Origin: Aquiflexum gelatinilyticum
Lineage (GTDB): Bacteria; Bacteroidota; Bacteroidia; Cytophagales; Cyclobacteriaceae
Reading direction: 5' to 3'
NCBI RefSeq assembly: GCF_024741135.1
Contig: NZ_JANSUY010000004.1
Coordinates: 248,001-312,000, forward strand
DNA: 64,000 nt
Shown here piece after piece: positions 34,139 through 44,333 of the stretch. Position 1 is the first letter of the stretch. Each line of letters opens with the position of its first letter. The notes beneath the pieces are model-generated. The model was not told where the DNA came from. It was given only the letters and a program-made list of their open reading frames with translations, and did not search any database. The translations under genes and the position numbers were made by a program.

Positions 34139-34624
34139 TCACTCCTTCCACTTAAACGACTTATCATCAATAGCCCGCATGGTACAGAGTACGCCGTTTA
34201 GGTGATCGTATTCATGTTGGATAAGTTCTGAGATGGCACCTTCTACGGTCCAAGATTGCTTTTTCCAGTTTTCATCCAAGTATTCCAAGGTCAGGGATTG
34301 GTGTCTTTTGACTTTGACGAGCAGATTGGGAAAACTCATGCAGTCATCCCAAAGCTCAAACATGTCCTTGCTTGGATCGGTGATTTCGGGATTGATGATG
34401 ATGTAGGGTTTGTCAAGATTGAGGTAAAAAAGCCGTTTCATAATTCCCAATTGCGGTGCAGCAATCCCTCTCCCAAACCCATATTTCCTCCGGATATCTT
34501 GCATGGCTTCGTGCAGGTCTTTCACCCAATTTTCTACCAAAGGAAGTTCGTCATGGGTCAGTGGCGCACAATTTTCATAGAGGCGGGGATCACCGAGTTT
34601 GAGGATATTATCAACTGTTATCAT
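34139..34624 (-). CDS. def: Peptide deformylase
   Basis: Removes the N-formyl group from nascent proteins. The 161-residue enzyme has all three motifs: GRGIAAPQLG (about 52), DDCMSFP with the metal-ligand Cys (about 93), and QHEYDHLNG with the two His ligands and catalytic Glu (about 138). In motif 2 the usual EGCLS is DDCMS, as in a subgroup of divergent deformylases, which may be a second copy beside a canonical one elsewhere. It is monocistronic. The 282-base gap to carB holds only a short AGCCC/GGGCT hairpin (34092-34109). Confidence 0.92.
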   Translation of the reverse strand: MITVDNILKLGDPRLYENCAPLTHDELPLVENWVKDLHEAMQDIRRKYGFGRGIAAPQLGIMKRLFYLNLDKPYIIINPEITDPSKDMFELWDDCMSFPNLLVKVKRHQSLTLEYLDENWKKQSWTVEGAISELIQHEYDHLNGVLCTMRAIDDKSFKWKE

Positions 34625-34761
34625 GGATTCGAAGATAATTGGATTTTCAATCTTTTATCCTTGAATGAACCTTAAAAATGGATATTCATGGATATTGGAT
34701 ATTGATTGATATTTCCCAGCAGGTGATGTAAATGAGGATATGGTGAATAGAAAAAAAATAT

Positions 34762-34846
34762 GAGTATCCGCAATATTGCACGTTCGGTTTTAAGAGGCTT
34801 TATCGAATACGGATACTCGTCCACGGACAACAGTCCACTGTCCATA
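34762..34846. repeat. Inverted repeat joined to a GTCCANN heptamer tract
   Basis: GAGTATCCG (34762-34770) is inverted at CGGATACTC (34810-34818). Immediately after it, four 7-base units begin at 34819 (GTCCACG), 34826, 34833 (GTCCACT) and 34840 (GTCCATA). The rest of the 426-base gap between def and lpdA is AT-rich with a TGGATAT-like short repeat near 34677-34712 and the lpdA terminators. Confidence 0.7.
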
Positions 34847-34934
34847 GTACCACCAAATCGTTCTCCAACGACTATTTGTTTGGCGACTTGCATACATACG
34901 GATACACATAAAAAAAATACTTTAAATAGATTCC

Positions 34935-34968
34935 AAAAAAACCTGTCAGAATTGAATGCTGACAGGTT
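34935..34968 (-). terminator. Second hairpin downstream of lpdA
   Basis: AACCTGTCAG/CTGACAGGTT with a 9-base loop; T-run on the minus strand. A backup terminator for lpdA. Confidence 0.75.
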
Positions 34969-35010
34969 AAGATGCCCTCCATTTAAAATTGAAGGTTTTT
35001 TATTTTTTAA

Positions 35011-35045
35011 AAACCTTCGAGGTCAAAAAAAGACCTCAAAGGTTT
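35011..35045 (-). terminator. Terminator of lpdA
   Basis: AAACCTT-x-GAGGTC pairs with GACCTC-x-AAGGTTT across a 7-base A/T loop. On the minus strand T-rich sequence follows. It lies directly after the lpdA stop. Confidence 0.85.
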
Positions 35046-35050
35046 AGGTT

Positions 35051-36448
35051 CTATATATGCAAAGCCCTGTTGTCCGTTGCGGCCAGGCAGGCTTCTTTGA
35101 AAGCTTCTGTATAAGTGGGGTGCGCATGGGACATTCTTGCAATGTCCTCAGCCGATGCCCGGAATTCCATCGCAACGACCGCCTCGGCTATCATGTCGGC
35201 AGTCCTTGGTCCGATCATGTGTACACCAAGGATCTCATCTGTATTGGCATCAGCCAAAACTTTGACTACGCCATCCGTATCCATGGAAGCCCGTGCACGG
35301 CCTGAGGCCATAAAAGGGAATTTCCCGGTTTTGTATTTGACTCCCTGTTCTTTGAGTTGCTCCTCGGTATATCCTACGGAAGCCACTTCCGGCCAAGTGT
35401 AAACTACCCCAGGAATCAAAAGGTAATTGATATGTGGCTTTTGTCCGGCGATAGTTTCTGCTACAAAGACGCCTTCCTCCTCTGCCTTGTGTGCCAACAT
35501 CGCGCCTTTGACCACGTCTCCGATGGCGTAGATATTTGGCACATTTGTTCTCAGATGTGCATCCACCTCGACCAATCCCCTTTCGGTGATCTTCACTCCT
35601 GCCGCCTCGGCATTCAGTCCTTCAGTATAGGCTTTTCTTCCAATGGAAACCAAGACATAATCTCCTACGATTTCGATGGTTTCTCCTTTGCTGTTTTCTG
35701 CTTTGACGATTACTTCTTTACCGGTGTTTTCTACAGCAGTTACCTTGTGCTTCAGATAAAAGTCAAAATTCAATTTTTTCAGTGACTTCTGAAGTTCCTT
35801 GCCCATAGTACGGTCCATGGAAGGAATGATGGCATCGAGGTATTCTACCACCGATACTTTTGCTCCGAGTCTGCCATAGACAGAACCCAATTCCATACCG
35901 ATCACTCCACCGCCGATGACGATCATGTGCTTGGGAATTTCTTTCAGTTTCAACGCTTCGGTAGAGGTGATGACCCTGTCCTTGTCGATATTGATAAAAG
36001 GCAAAGAAGCAGGCTTAGAACCTGTTGCAATGATGATGTTTTTTCCTTTGATCTCTTCAGATGAACCATCGTCTTTGGTCACCTTGACAGTGTTGGCATC
36101 TACAAATGAACCCAAACCATGGTACACTTCGATTTTGTTTTTCTTCATCAAAAACTGGATGCCATCCACGTTTTGCTTGACCACTTCGGATTTGCGGGCA
36201 ATCATCTGCTCGAGGTTTACCTCCAAGTTGTCAAGGTTGATACCGTGGGTTTTAAAAGTATGGGCGGCATTGTGGTAATGCTCCGATGAGTCCAAAAGCG
36301 CTTTGGAAGGGATACAGCCTACATTGAGGCAGGTTCCTCCGAGCGTAGGGTATTTCTCAATGATGGCGGTTTTCATACCCAATTGTGCTGCCCTGATGGC
36401 TGCTACATATCCTCCCGGGCCTGAACCGATTACTATGACGTCGTACAT
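35051..36448 (-). CDS. lpdA: Dihydrolipoyl dehydrogenase (E3)
   Basis: A flavoprotein that re-oxidises the lipoyl groups of 2-oxo acid dehydrogenases using NAD+. The 465-residue chain has the FAD site VIGSGPGGYVAAIRAAQLG, the redox disulfide GGTCLNVGCIPSKALL, the NAD site VIGGGVIGMELGSVYGRLG, and the catalytic HAHPTYTEA near the C-terminus. It lies close to odhB and sucA and presumably serves that complex. A heptamer tract precedes its start (36457-36498). Confidence 0.97.
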   Translation of the reverse strand: MYDVIVIGSGPGGYVAAIRAAQLGMKTAIIEKYPTLGGTCLNVGCIPSKALLDSSEHYHNAAHTFKTHGINLDNLEVNLEQMIARKSEVVKQNVDGIQFLMKKNKIEVYHGLGSFVDANTVKVTKDDGSSEEIKGKNIIIATGSKPASLPFINIDKDRVITSTEALKLKEIPKHMIVIGGGVIGMELGSVYGRLGAKVSVVEYLDAIIPSMDRTMGKELQKSLKKLNFDFYLKHKVTAVENTGKEVIVKAENSKGETIEIVGDYVLVSIGRKAYTEGLNAEAAGVKITERGLVEVDAHLRTNVPNIYAIGDVVKGAMLAHKAEEEGVFVAETIAGQKPHINYLLIPGVVYTWPEVASVGYTEEQLKEQGVKYKTGKFPFMASGRARASMDTDGVVKVLADANTDEILGVHMIGPRTADMIAEAVVAMEFRASAEDIARMSHAHPTYTEAFKEACLAATDNRALHI

Positions 36449-36456
36449 TTTTTAAT

Positions 36457-36569
36457 AGATTTTAGACATGAGACACAAGACGTGAAACTTGATATCACTG
36501 AAGATTGAATTTTGTTGATGGATTTGGTACCAAGTACTAAGTACTAAGTACCAAGTATATAGAATCTTG
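36457..36569. repeat. Two 7-bp-period tracts upstream of lpdA
   Basis: AGATTTT at 36457 is followed by AGACATG at 36464 and AGACACA and AGACGTG (on the coding strand these are TCT-type units leading to the lpdA ATG). A second family then begins at 36528: TACCAAG, TACTAAG, TACTAAG and TACCAAG at exact 7-base steps, decaying after 36556. Confidence 0.85.
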
Positions 36570-36596
36570 CTGACGTATTCCGGATCAAGAATCGAA

Positions 36597-36956
36597 TTAA
36601 GTATCAATGTTCAAACTCATTTTGAGCTTGACAATCATATTTTGCACATACTCCAATTCTTTTTCAACATTTTTGAAATCTTCGTCATTCAGATAATTCA
36701 GATGGTTTGAGATTACCAATTAGGTATCCAATTGGAAAGGCGATCCAAGTGCAACCCTTAAGAAATTGTTGAACTCTTTTTTTCCGTTTCTTCCTGCACC
36801 CTCTGCGATGTTGGAAGGAATAGAGACTACTGCCATGTTCATTTGGCTAATCAAACCAAATCTTTCATCTTTTGGTAATTTCTCGGTTATCTTATAAACT
36901 TCAACTGCTAAGTCTATGGCCTTTTGCCAAACTTTTAATTCCTTATATCTGTGCAT
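36597..36956 (-). pseudogene. Four-helix-bundle (S23/23S rRNA intervening-sequence type) protein, broken by one TAA
   Basis: The first 78 codons give the family opening YKELKVWQKAIDLAVEVYKITE and the signature VSIPSNIAEGAGRNGKKEFNNFLRVALGS. At 36722-36720 a TAA interrupts FQLDT-stop-LVISNHLNYL. The same frame then continues for 40 codons to a natural TAA at 36597, with the expected final helix NDEDFKNVEKELEYVQNMIVKLK. Restored length is 119 residues, normal for the family. CAA (Gln) to TAA is a one-base change. Function of the family is unknown. It may be dead, truncated, or a sequencing error. Confidence 0.85.
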
Positions 36957-37053
36957 TTTCCTTGGAATTTTAGTGAAGTGATAATTTAACTGAATTTTAA
37001 ATATCCGTCACTCCTAAACTTTGTCAAGGCGCCAATTTATTCGACTATTTAAA

Positions 37054-37120
37054 TACTTGGTTCTTGGTACATAATACTTTGTACTTTTTGATCACCTTTT
37101 ACTTCCTACTTCCAACTTTA
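37054..37120. repeat. 7-bp-period tract between odhB and the broken four-helix gene
   Basis: TACTTGG at 37054, then TTCTTGG, TACATAA, TACTTTG and TACTTTT at 7-base steps to 37088. After an 11-base break, TACTTCC at 37100 and 37107, and AACTTTA at 37114, end exactly at the odhB stop codon. It is the inverted counterpart of the TACCAAG tract at 36528. Confidence 0.85.
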
Positions 37121-38653
37121 TCAAACTCCAAAAAGCAGTCTTGTCGGATCTTCGAGCAATTGTTTGACACGCACCAAGAAACTGACTGACTCTCTACCAT
37201 CGATGATTCTGTGATCATAAGAAAGGGCAAGATACATCATTGGCAAGATTTTGACTTCACCGTTTACAGCCATTGGTCTTTCCACGATATTGTGCATTCC
37301 AAGGATTGCAGACTGAGGTGCATTGATGATCGGGGTAGACATCATGGAACCAAAAACACCGCCATTGGTGATGGTAAAAGTACCTCCGGTCATCTCTTCT
37401 ATCGACAATTTGTTGTCTCTAGCCTTGCCTGCCAATCTTACTACTTCTTTTTCAATCTGATCAAAGCTCATAGCTTCAGCATTTCTTATCACCGGTACCA
37501 CCAATCCTTTTGGAGCAGAAACTGCGATGGAGATGTCGCAGAAATCATTGTAGATGATTTCGTTGCCATCGATCATGGCATTGACAGCTGGCCATTCCTG
37601 AAGTGCCACACAAACAGCTTTGGTAAAGAAAGACATAAAGCCAAGGTTGACACCATGCTTTTCTTTGAACTGGTCTTTGTATTTCTTACGGATATCCATG
37701 ATGGGTCCCATGTTGACTTCGTTAAAAGTGGTCAACATTGCAGTTTCATTCTTCACTGCTACCAATCTTCTGGATACAGTTCTTCTCAAAGAAGTCATTT
37801 TTTCTCTCCTGCTTTCCCTGGATCCTGCAACTTTTGGAGCTGAAGGGGCTTCTACTTTCGGAGCTGAAGGTTTTGCCTCAGCAGCTTTTGGAGCTTCTTT
37901 GGCTTGGGCACTGATGGCATCCTCCTTGGTGATGCGGCCATCTTTGCCTGTTCCTTTTACATCTTCAGCGTTTATCCCTTTTTCAGCGATAATTTTGGCG
38001 GCAGCCGGAGAAGCATGTCCGGTAGCATAGGTTTCATTTCCTGAAGCAGCAGGTTTGATTGTTTCTCCTGCAGCAGGACTGGCAGCAGTTGCAGCCTGTG
38101 CACCTCCCTCAACCACTTCGATTTTACAGATCAAGCCGCCAATTTCCAAAATGTCTCCTTCTTTGGCAACGTGCCGAAGAATTCCATTGGCTTCAGCAGG
38201 CAATTCAAAAGTAGCCTTATCGGAATCAACTTCAGCGATGATTTCATCCAAAGTCACATAATCACCGTCTTCTTTTAACCAAGAAGCCAAAGTCACTTCA
38301 GTGATTGATTCTCCGACGGTAGGGACAATCATGTCTTTAATTTCCCCTGTTTTGCCTCCTTGGCTTGATTTTGCTGCTTCCATAACAATTGTTTTTTCTT
38401 CTTTGCTTTCTGAATTTGATGCTGAATCAATCACACAAATAACTGCCCCGATTTCTAAAGTGTCCCCTTCTTGGGCTTTGATTTTCAATGTACCTGCAGC
38501 TTCCGCTGTCAGCTCAAAAGTGGCTTTGTCGGATTCCAACTCACAGATCACCTCGTCCATTTGGACTTGGTCACCGTCTTTTTTAAACCACTGACCAATG
38601 GTAACTTCGGTTATTGACTCCCCTACGGTAGGGACTTTCATTTCTAGGTTCAT
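37121..38653 (-). CDS. odhB: Dihydrolipoyllysine succinyltransferase (E2 of 2-oxoglutarate dehydrogenase), two lipoyl domains
   Basis: The E2 core transfers the succinyl group to CoA. The 510-residue chain has two lipoyl domains with modified Lys in [12 protein letters not shown] (about 43) and [12 protein letters not shown] (about 150). An E3-binding domain ([31 protein letters not shown]) and the acyltransferase domain ending in [19 protein letters not shown] follow. Ala/Pro linkers separate the domains. Classical SucB has one lipoyl domain; the duplication is seen in some other phyla. ATG 38653 ([13 protein letters not shown]) is chosen over an upstream in-frame start. It forms an operon with sucA, 55 bases apart. 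Confidence 0.95.
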   Translation of the reverse strand: MNLEMKVPTVGESITEVTIGQWFKKDGDQVQMDEVICELESDKATFELTAEAAGTLKIKAQEGDTLEIGAVICVIDSASNSESKEEKTIVMEAAKSSQGGKTGEIKDMIVPTVGESITEVTLASWLKEDGDYVTLDEIIAEVDSDKATFELPAEANGILRHVAKEGDILEIGGLICKIEVVEGGAQAATAASPAAGETIKPAASGNETYATGHASPAAAKIIAEKGINAEDVKGTGKDGRITKEDAISAQAKEAPKAAEAKPSAPKVEAPSAPKVAGSRESRREKMTSLRRTVSRRLVAVKNETAMLTTFNEVNMGPIMDIRKKYKDQFKEKHGVNLGFMSFFTKAVCVALQEWPAVNAMIDGNEIIYNDFCDISIAVSAPKGLVVPVIRNAEAMSFDQIEKEVVRLAGKARDNKLSIEEMTGGTFTITNGGVFGSMMSTPIINAPQSAILGMHNIVERPMAVNGEVKILPMMYLALSYDHRIIDGRESVSFLVRVKQLLEDPTRLLFGV

Positions 38654-38708
38654 TATTTTGTTTTTTTTTATGCCAAGAATGGCCAAAGTTTTCTTAATAC
38701 CACTCAGG

Positions 38709-41507
38709 TTATGAAAGTTTCAAAGCCTTCCTGACAATCTTGCCCTGTTCTTCGACATGGACTTTATTGTAACCTGTGGCAGGTGAGGCAGATGGTTTTC
38801 TGGAAATAATGTCCATTGGAAGTTCCTTGTACATCATTCTCAACATGTAGTTCCAATACCCCATATTTTCAGGTTCTTCCTGCACCCATAAGATTTCTGC
38901 ATCTTTATATGCCTTAAGGGCATCCAATATCTGTTTTTTCGGAAAAGGATGTAATTGCTCAATTCTGATAATTGCCACATCAGTCACCTTTTCTTTTTCT
39001 CTTACCTCATCCAGGTCATAAAAAATCTTTCCTGAACACAGTAGGACTCTTTTTACATCATTGGCCTTAACAGACTGATCCAACAAAATCTCTCTAAATT
39101 CACCTTTTGTAAACTCTTCCAAAGGAGAAACCACTTTTGGATGTCTCAACAAGGATTTGGGAGACATGACCACACATGGTTTTCTGAAATCCCAAGCTTG
39201 CTGCCTTCTCAAAAGATGGAAAAAGTTAGATGGCTCAGTAATATTGGCCACCACCATATTGTATTCTGCTGATAGTTGAAGGAATCTTTCGGGTCGGGCG
39301 TTGGAATGCTCAGGTCCCTGACCTTCATAACCGTGAGGCAATAGCATGACAATACCGTTCATCTTACCCCATTTTGATTCTCCTGAAGAAATAAACTGGT
39401 CTATCATTGTCTGCGCACCGTTGGCAAAATCCCCGAATTGAGCTTCCCATATTGTAAGAGAATGTGGACTAGCCATTCCGTATCCATATTCAAACCCGAG
39501 TACTGCATATTCTGACAGCAGGGAGTTATAAATGTGAAACTGACCTTTGCTGTCTTTCAGTTCTTTTAGGAAATTGTAGGGCTTATTGGTATTTGCATCG
39601 TGGACCACAGCATGTCGGTGGGAGAATGTTCCTCTCTGACAATCCTGACCGGTGATTCTTACTGTTTTGCCTTCGAGAAGAAGAGAACCATATGCTAACA
39701 ATTCGGCAGCTGCCCAGTTGAGGGATTTGGCCGTAAAGAACATGTCCTTCCTTTGTTTGAGCTGCACTTCAATTTGTTTGATAGGCTTGAATCCTTTTGG
39801 GATTGTAGTCAAAGCCTCTGCTACTTTCTCTATTTTATCAATAGAAATACCAGTTTCAGGAGATTGGTCAAAATCCTCAGGAGTGGATCTTCTCAATGAC
39901 TGCCATTCCCTTTCGAATTTGGTGAATTGGTAAGGCAAAGGTTTTTCTTTGACCAGATTCAGTCTGTCCTGAAGCAATTGCCTGAATTCTTCATCCATGA
40001 CCTTGGCTATCTCTGCATCGATATCTCCTCTTTCAGTCAATCTCTTGACATAGATTTCTCGTGGGTTTGGGTGCTTAGAGATGATATTATAAAGTTCCGG
40101 TTGGGTAAATTTAGGTTCGTCTGACTCATTGTGTCCATGCCTTCTATAGCATACCATATCGACAAAAATGTCTTTCTTGAATTTCTGTCTGAACTCAGCT
40201 GCGATATTAGCGGCAAATACCACCGCTTCGGCATTGTCCCCATTTACGTGGATAACCGGAGCATCGATGATTTTGGCTACATCTGTACAATAAATAGAAG
40301 TTCTAGCATCATCAAAATCTGTGGTAAACCCAACTTGGTTATTGATGACAAAATGAATGGTACCTCCAGTATTATATCCTTTCAATCCTGCCATCTGAGT
40401 CACTTCATAAACTATCCCTTGTCCGGCAACTGCGGCATCGCCATGGATGAGAATCGGAAGCGCCTTATTTGAATCGTTTTTATGCTGGGAATCAATCTTA
40501 GCCCTCATAAACCCAACAACGACCGGGTTCACTGCTTCAAGGTGTGAAGGGTTGGGAGCAAGCTTGAGGTTCACTTTCTTATCCCCTGTGGTAATGATGT
40601 CGGAAGAATAGCCCATATGGTATTTCACATCACCATCTCCCATAGTTAGATCCGGCTTGGCAGTACCTTCAAATTCAGAAAAAATCTGCTCGTAGGTTTT
40701 TCCCATGATATTGGAAAGCACATTGAGCCTGCCTCTGTGCGCCATGCCTATCATTACTTCTTCAACTCCAAATTCTGCAGCTGTATTGATGACTGCATCC
40801 AAAAATGGGATGGTGCTTTCGCCTCCTTCCAAAGAAAATCTTTTTTGACCAAGGTATTTGGTGTGAAGAAAATTCTCGAAAACTACAGCTTGGTTCAATT
40901 TGAAAAGGATTCTTTTTTTAGCTTCTACACTAGGATTAAAAGACAAAGCTTCTTTTTCGAATTTGGTTTTCAACCAATCCAACATTTCAGGATCTCTGAT
41001 ATAAGTATATTCGAAACCGATAGCCCCTTCATAGATTATTTTTAAGGATTCAATCAGTTTTGAAAGCTTCACTGTCCCAATACCGATTTCTTTTCCGGCC
41101 TGAAATTCTGTATTGAGGTCATTTTGGTCCAAACCAAAATCCTCAATATCCAACAAAGCTTTCCTGTCTCTCCTTTCTCTAACGGGATTGGTTTTGGACC
41201 GAAGGTGCGCGCGGGAACGATAAGCATGTATCAAAGCCCTGACTTTGATTTCCTTGGGCAATTGTTCCATATCCATGATTGTTCCAGGTGTCAACAAAGA
41301 ACCGTTTACACCTTCATTGGGCCCTTCAGGACTTTTTGAAGCAGGAAGAGTTCCCTGATCTTCCCCATATTTGGCAATGGCAAAATCAAAGCCATCAAAA
41401 AATACCTTCCAACTTGGGTCTATTGAATCAGGGTTATTTTTATAATCAGAATAGAGCTCATCGATATAAGCTACATGTGCATTTGAGATGTAGGAGAATT
41501 TATCCAT
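38709..41507 (-). CDS. sucA: 2-oxoglutarate dehydrogenase E1 component
   Basis: The thiamine-diphosphate decarboxylase of the TCA cycle. The 932-residue chain begins [33 protein letters not shown], the E2-binding N-terminal helix. It contains [46 protein letters not shown] and [24 protein letters not shown] 41507 is chosen because the 15 extra residues of the longer frame overlap the promoter box at 41528. It is followed by odhB in the same direction, with no terminator between them. Confidence 0.97.
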   Translation of the reverse strand: MDKFSYISNAHVAYIDELYSDYKNNPDSIDPSWKVFFDGFDFAIAKYGEDQGTLPASKSPEGPNEGVNGSLLTPGTIMDMEQLPKEIKVRALIHAYRSRAHLRSKTNPVRERRDRKALLDIEDFGLDQNDLNTEFQAGKEIGIGTVKLSKLIESLKIIYEGAIGFEYTYIRDPEMLDWLKTKFEKEALSFNPSVEAKKRILFKLNQAVVFENFLHTKYLGQKRFSLEGGESTIPFLDAVINTAAEFGVEEVMIGMAHRGRLNVLSNIMGKTYEQIFSEFEGTAKPDLTMGDGDVKYHMGYSSDIITTGDKKVNLKLAPNPSHLEAVNPVVVGFMRAKIDSQHKNDSNKALPILIHGDAAVAGQGIVYEVTQMAGLKGYNTGGTIHFVINNQVGFTTDFDDARTSIYCTDVAKIIDAPVIHVNGDNAEAVVFAANIAAEFRQKFKKDIFVDMVCYRRHGHNESDEPKFTQPELYNIISKHPNPREIYVKRLTERGDIDAEIAKVMDEEFRQLLQDRLNLVKEKPLPYQFTKFEREWQSLRRSTPEDFDQSPETGISIDKIEKVAEALTTIPKGFKPIKQIEVQLKQRKDMFFTAKSLNWAAAELLAYGSLLLEGKTVRITGQDCQRGTFSHRHAVVHDANTNKPYNFLKELKDSKGQFHIYNSLLSEYAVLGFEYGYGMASPHSLTIWEAQFGDFANGAQTMIDQFISSGESKWGKMNGIVMLLPHGYEGQGPEHSNARPERFLQLSAEYNMVVANITEPSNFFHLLRRQQAWDFRKPCVVMSPKSLLRHPKVVSPLEEFTKGEFREILLDQSVKANDVKRVLLCSGKIFYDLDEVREKEKVTDVAIIRIEQLHPFPKKQILDALKAYKDAEILWVQEEPENMGYWNYMLRMMYKELPMDIISRKPSASPATGYNKVHVEEQGKIVRKALKLS

Positions 41508-41527
41508 TGGTTTTATTGTCAACAAGA

Positions 41528-41535
41528 CAAATGTA
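41528..41535 (-). promoter_or_regulatory. -7 box of sucA-odhB
   Basis: TACATTTG on the minus strand, 20 bases before ATG 41507. The -33 box is not evident. Confidence 0.5.
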
Positions 41536-41622
41536 AACCCAAAAAAAGACATTTAAAAACCGTTAAAACGGTTATACAAATTAAAAAAACAAAACAAGAA
41601 TGTGACACAAATCGCGATTGAC

Positions 41623-41657
41623 AAAAAAAAAGCAGCACCCTAAGATGCTGCTTTTTT
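41623..41657. terminator. Terminator downstream of the Sus-like operon
   Basis: AGCAGCA/TGCTGCT with an 8-base loop, flanked by long A- and T-runs. It closes the minus-strand SusC-SusD-lipoprotein operon and separates it from sucA. Confidence 0.9.
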
Positions 41658-41679
41658 CAATTATTTTTATTAGCGGAAA

Positions 41680-42639
41680 TTATCTTAATCCCGGAGGCCA
41701 TGGCTTACCAGCATTGGATTTCAATACTACTCTACCTGTTTCAGCAGAAGTGTTTACCCATGTGAATACCAATTCAGCAGGTGAAACACTGATGAAGTTA
41801 AAGGTGTAAGTATCTCCATACTTATCAGAACCTGAGAAAGACAAAGAACCACAGGCATCATTCAACCTGACGTTGCCACCAAAGGTATCACCATAACAAT
41901 CCCAGAATCCAAAAGTTGCATCAGAAACACCATAGGAAGTAGTACCTGCAATAGCAGTAAATGTTACAGTTCCTGTGATAGTACCGGGGCAAGATCCAAA
42001 TGGAGAACTCATTTCAGAAGAAGTGAATTCATAAGTTCCTGCCAAAGCAGTAGGACAAACAACAGAAACGTTGTATAAGAAAGGGGATGCATAGAAAGCA
42101 CCACCTTTGATATCCGCACTTGCATTGACATCATTGAATACACGTCCAGACTTGTCAGTCATTTTAAGACGGAATTCAAACACATCACCACCATTTATCT
42201 GCGATTGGGTCAATCCCAAAGCTGACAATGTTTCTGCAGAAGTAACAACAATACCGGCTCTCAAAAATTTGCTCTCGGTAGTGGAAGCAAAGTCTGAAGC
42301 AGAAAGCGTTTTGACAAGTACATCATTTACAGTAGTACCTGTTCCAACAGGAATATATTCCAAACCTACTCCAGGGATCAGTCTTCTACGTCTAACCCTT
42401 ACTTCTACAGATTCGACAGTAGCACCATTTTCAGCATCAACAGCTTCAACGGTAATGTCAAACTTGGAGTTACCCAAATCAAAGAAGTTAAAGGTATCAC
42501 TTGTACGGGCCACAGTCCTAAGATAAGCACCTGTATCAAATGTAGAATAAGGAATCCTTGGGTCAACGAAGTCAGTACATGAGGTTATGAAAACCAACAT
42601 GGTAACTAACATTCCTAAACTATATTTTATCAATTTCAT
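41680..42639 (-). CDS. Surface lipoprotein of the Sus-like operon (SusE-position)
   Basis: A 319-residue lipoprotein with lipobox VFITSC (Cys about 21). The middle is beta-rich, with DTFNFFDLGNSKFDITVEAVDAENGATVESVEVRVRRRR. The C-terminal domain (about 190-319) has paired cysteines: CPTALAGTYEF, FGSCPGTITG, FGFWDCYGDTF and LNDACGSLSF. It sits 19 bases after the SusD-like gene, the usual place for SusE/SusF or a ligand-binding surface lipoprotein. I recognise no exact family; glycan binding is inferred from context only. Confidence 0.8.
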   Translation of the reverse strand: MKLIKYSLGMLVTMLVFITSCTDFVDPRIPYSTFDTGAYLRTVARTSDTFNFFDLGNSKFDITVEAVDAENGATVESVEVRVRRRRLIPGVGLEYIPVGTGTTVNDVLVKTLSASDFASTTESKFLRAGIVVTSAETLSALGLTQSQINGGDVFEFRLKMTDKSGRVFNDVNASADIKGGAFYASPFLYNVSVVCPTALAGTYEFTSSEMSSPFGSCPGTITGTVTFTAIAGTTSYGVSDATFGFWDCYGDTFGGNVRLNDACGSLSFSGSDKYGDTYTFNFISVSPAELVFTWVNTSAETGRVVLKSNAGKPWPPGLR

Positions 42640-42658
42640 ATTTTAGCAATTTTAGAGG

Positions 42659-44314
42659 TTAGTTAATCCAGCCGTTACCTTCAGGATTTGTATCCCAGAA
42701 CACTCTTTGACCAAGATTGGCTTTCTGTGCCGGAGCATTTTTGTTTGTTACAGTAAATACTGTAGGATACAAGAAAGATCTTGGGAATAACCCTGGGTCA
42801 ACAGCAAGACCAGGTTGCATGCCATCAGGCTGGCCTGTTCTTCTGTAAAGGTTATAAGATTCTACCCCATTACCGAAAAGAGACAGCCAATATTCCCTTG
42901 CAATCAAGGTCATTTTTCTGTTGGCAGGAGCCGCATCCCATTCAGTGTTGACAGCAGCAACATAAGAATCAACGAGTGATGTCCAAGTAGCGTTAGGTTG
43001 AAACGCAGTCACAACACCACCCTGAGAAGAAGCGAGTGCAAATGCCCTTACAAAGTTCATGTGCTTACGAATACCACTTTCAACCCTTGCTTTCGCATCA
43101 CCTGGTACACCAAGAGTTTGGATAGCTTCTGCTACCATAAAGTCAACATAAGCAGACAACATAATCGGCTGCAGACCTGCACCACCTGCACCTAAAGTTG
43201 GTGAATTGACAGGAGAAGCAGAGTTCTCATCAAATCTACCACCTGCAGGATACAAGCCATACATGGTTCTTCTAAAACCATCCGGTGGAATACCCTCATT
43301 GTTCAAGTGGTCTCTTCCCCAATAACCTCTTCCTGTAGGACTGAAATCAGGTAAGCAGAAAGGGAAATTGTTTGCCAAATAGTGGCCTGGAGCAATTTCA
43401 CCCAAGCATCTCAATTCATCAGGATCAGTTGGATTTGTCAAAGTCTGACGATACAAGTAATACCTTACTCTTGGGTCATCAAAACCTTTGGCTTCAGTCA
43501 AGTGGTACATGTACCAAGTACTTTGATAGTCACCACCGCCACCACCGTACTGACCGAATTTTGGCGCTCTTGAATCAGGGTTAGTTTGACTTGTGCCATA
43601 TCTGAAAACGAAATCATCACCATCCTTCAACAAGTTATCCTCTGCAACCAATGCTGCAATTCTTGCTGCTGAACCACTGTTGACCAATTTGGTATTGAGG
43701 TAATACTTCAATTCTAAAGTATTTACCAAACGCTGCCATCTTGTAACGTTGTTGTTGTAATACAAATCAGTTGGAAGCGCTGCTGTAGCAATTGCAAAAG
43801 CTGCTCTTGCTGCTACCAATTCATCCAAAGCCACTTTGTACACATCTTCAGCACTGTCAACAGTTGGAGCGAAATCAGATGGATTGAGTGCCTTTGAATA
43901 AGGAACGTCTCCAAGGTGATCCACCAAATGCATCAAAACCATAGCCTTGATCACTTTTGCAATTGCAACGTGTCTTGGAATAGGTCTTTCCTCAGTATTA
44001 AGCTCATTTTCAATAAATTGAATATCACTCAAAATAGTTGCATAAGAAGTACTCCAAACACCGTTCAACGCGGTAGCATTGTAGGCATTTTGGTAGTTTA
44101 CGTTTGGCTGGGCCAAAATTCTAGTTAGTTGTGCACCGGTATTACTGATTCCTTCAAACATACCTGCATAAGATAACTGCACTTGATTGAGAACCCAACT
44201 TGGATCCGCAGTAGCGGCCGTTACCTCGTTTGGTGAATCCAATAAATCAAGATCACATGATGAAGCAAATACCATTGTAAATGCAACAATCAGACTATAT
44301 ATTTTTCTTTTCAT
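42659..44314 (-). CDS. SusD/RagB-family nutrient-binding lipoprotein (SusD-like_2 type)
   Basis: A 551-residue outer-membrane lipoprotein that forms the lid of a SusC transporter. The signal peptide ends in VFASSC. TPR-like helices include LSDIQFIENELN, VAIAKVIKAMVLMHLVDHLGDVPYSKAL and RWQRLVNTLELKYYLNTKL, which is the SusD-like_2 signature. The end ARE YWLSLFGNGVESYNLYRRTG is conserved. It is co-transcribed with SusC (20-base gap). Confidence 0.93.
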   Translation of the reverse strand: MKRKIYSLIVAFTMVFASSCDLDLLDSPNEVTAATADPSWVLNQVQLSYAGMFEGISNTGAQLTRILAQPNVNYQNAYNATALNGVWSTSYATILSDIQFIENELNTEERPIPRHVAIAKVIKAMVLMHLVDHLGDVPYSKALNPSDFAPTVDSAEDVYKVALDELVAARAAFAIATAALPTDLYYNNNVTRWQRLVNTLELKYYLNTKLVNSGSAARIAALVAEDNLLKDGDDFVFRYGTSQTNPDSRAPKFGQYGGGGGDYQSTWYMYHLTEAKGFDDPRVRYYLYRQTLTNPTDPDELRCLGEIAPGHYLANNFPFCLPDFSPTGRGYWGRDHLNNEGIPPDGFRRTMYGLYPAGGRFDENSASPVNSPTLGAGGAGLQPIMLSAYVDFMVAEAIQTLGVPGDAKARVESGIRKHMNFVRAFALASSQGGVVTAFQPNATWTSLVDSYVAAVNTEWDAAPANRKMTLIAREYWLSLFGNGVESYNLYRRTGQPDGMQPGLAVDPGLFPRSFLYPTVFTVTNKNAPAQKANLGQRVFWDTNPEGNGWIN

Positions 44315-44333
44315 TGTCGTAAAATTTAGTGGT

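Noticed and set aside
33909-34151. 80-codon minus-strand ORF between carB and def
   Set aside because: Overlaps the def 3' end, odd composition and no recognisable start signal; treated as non-coding.
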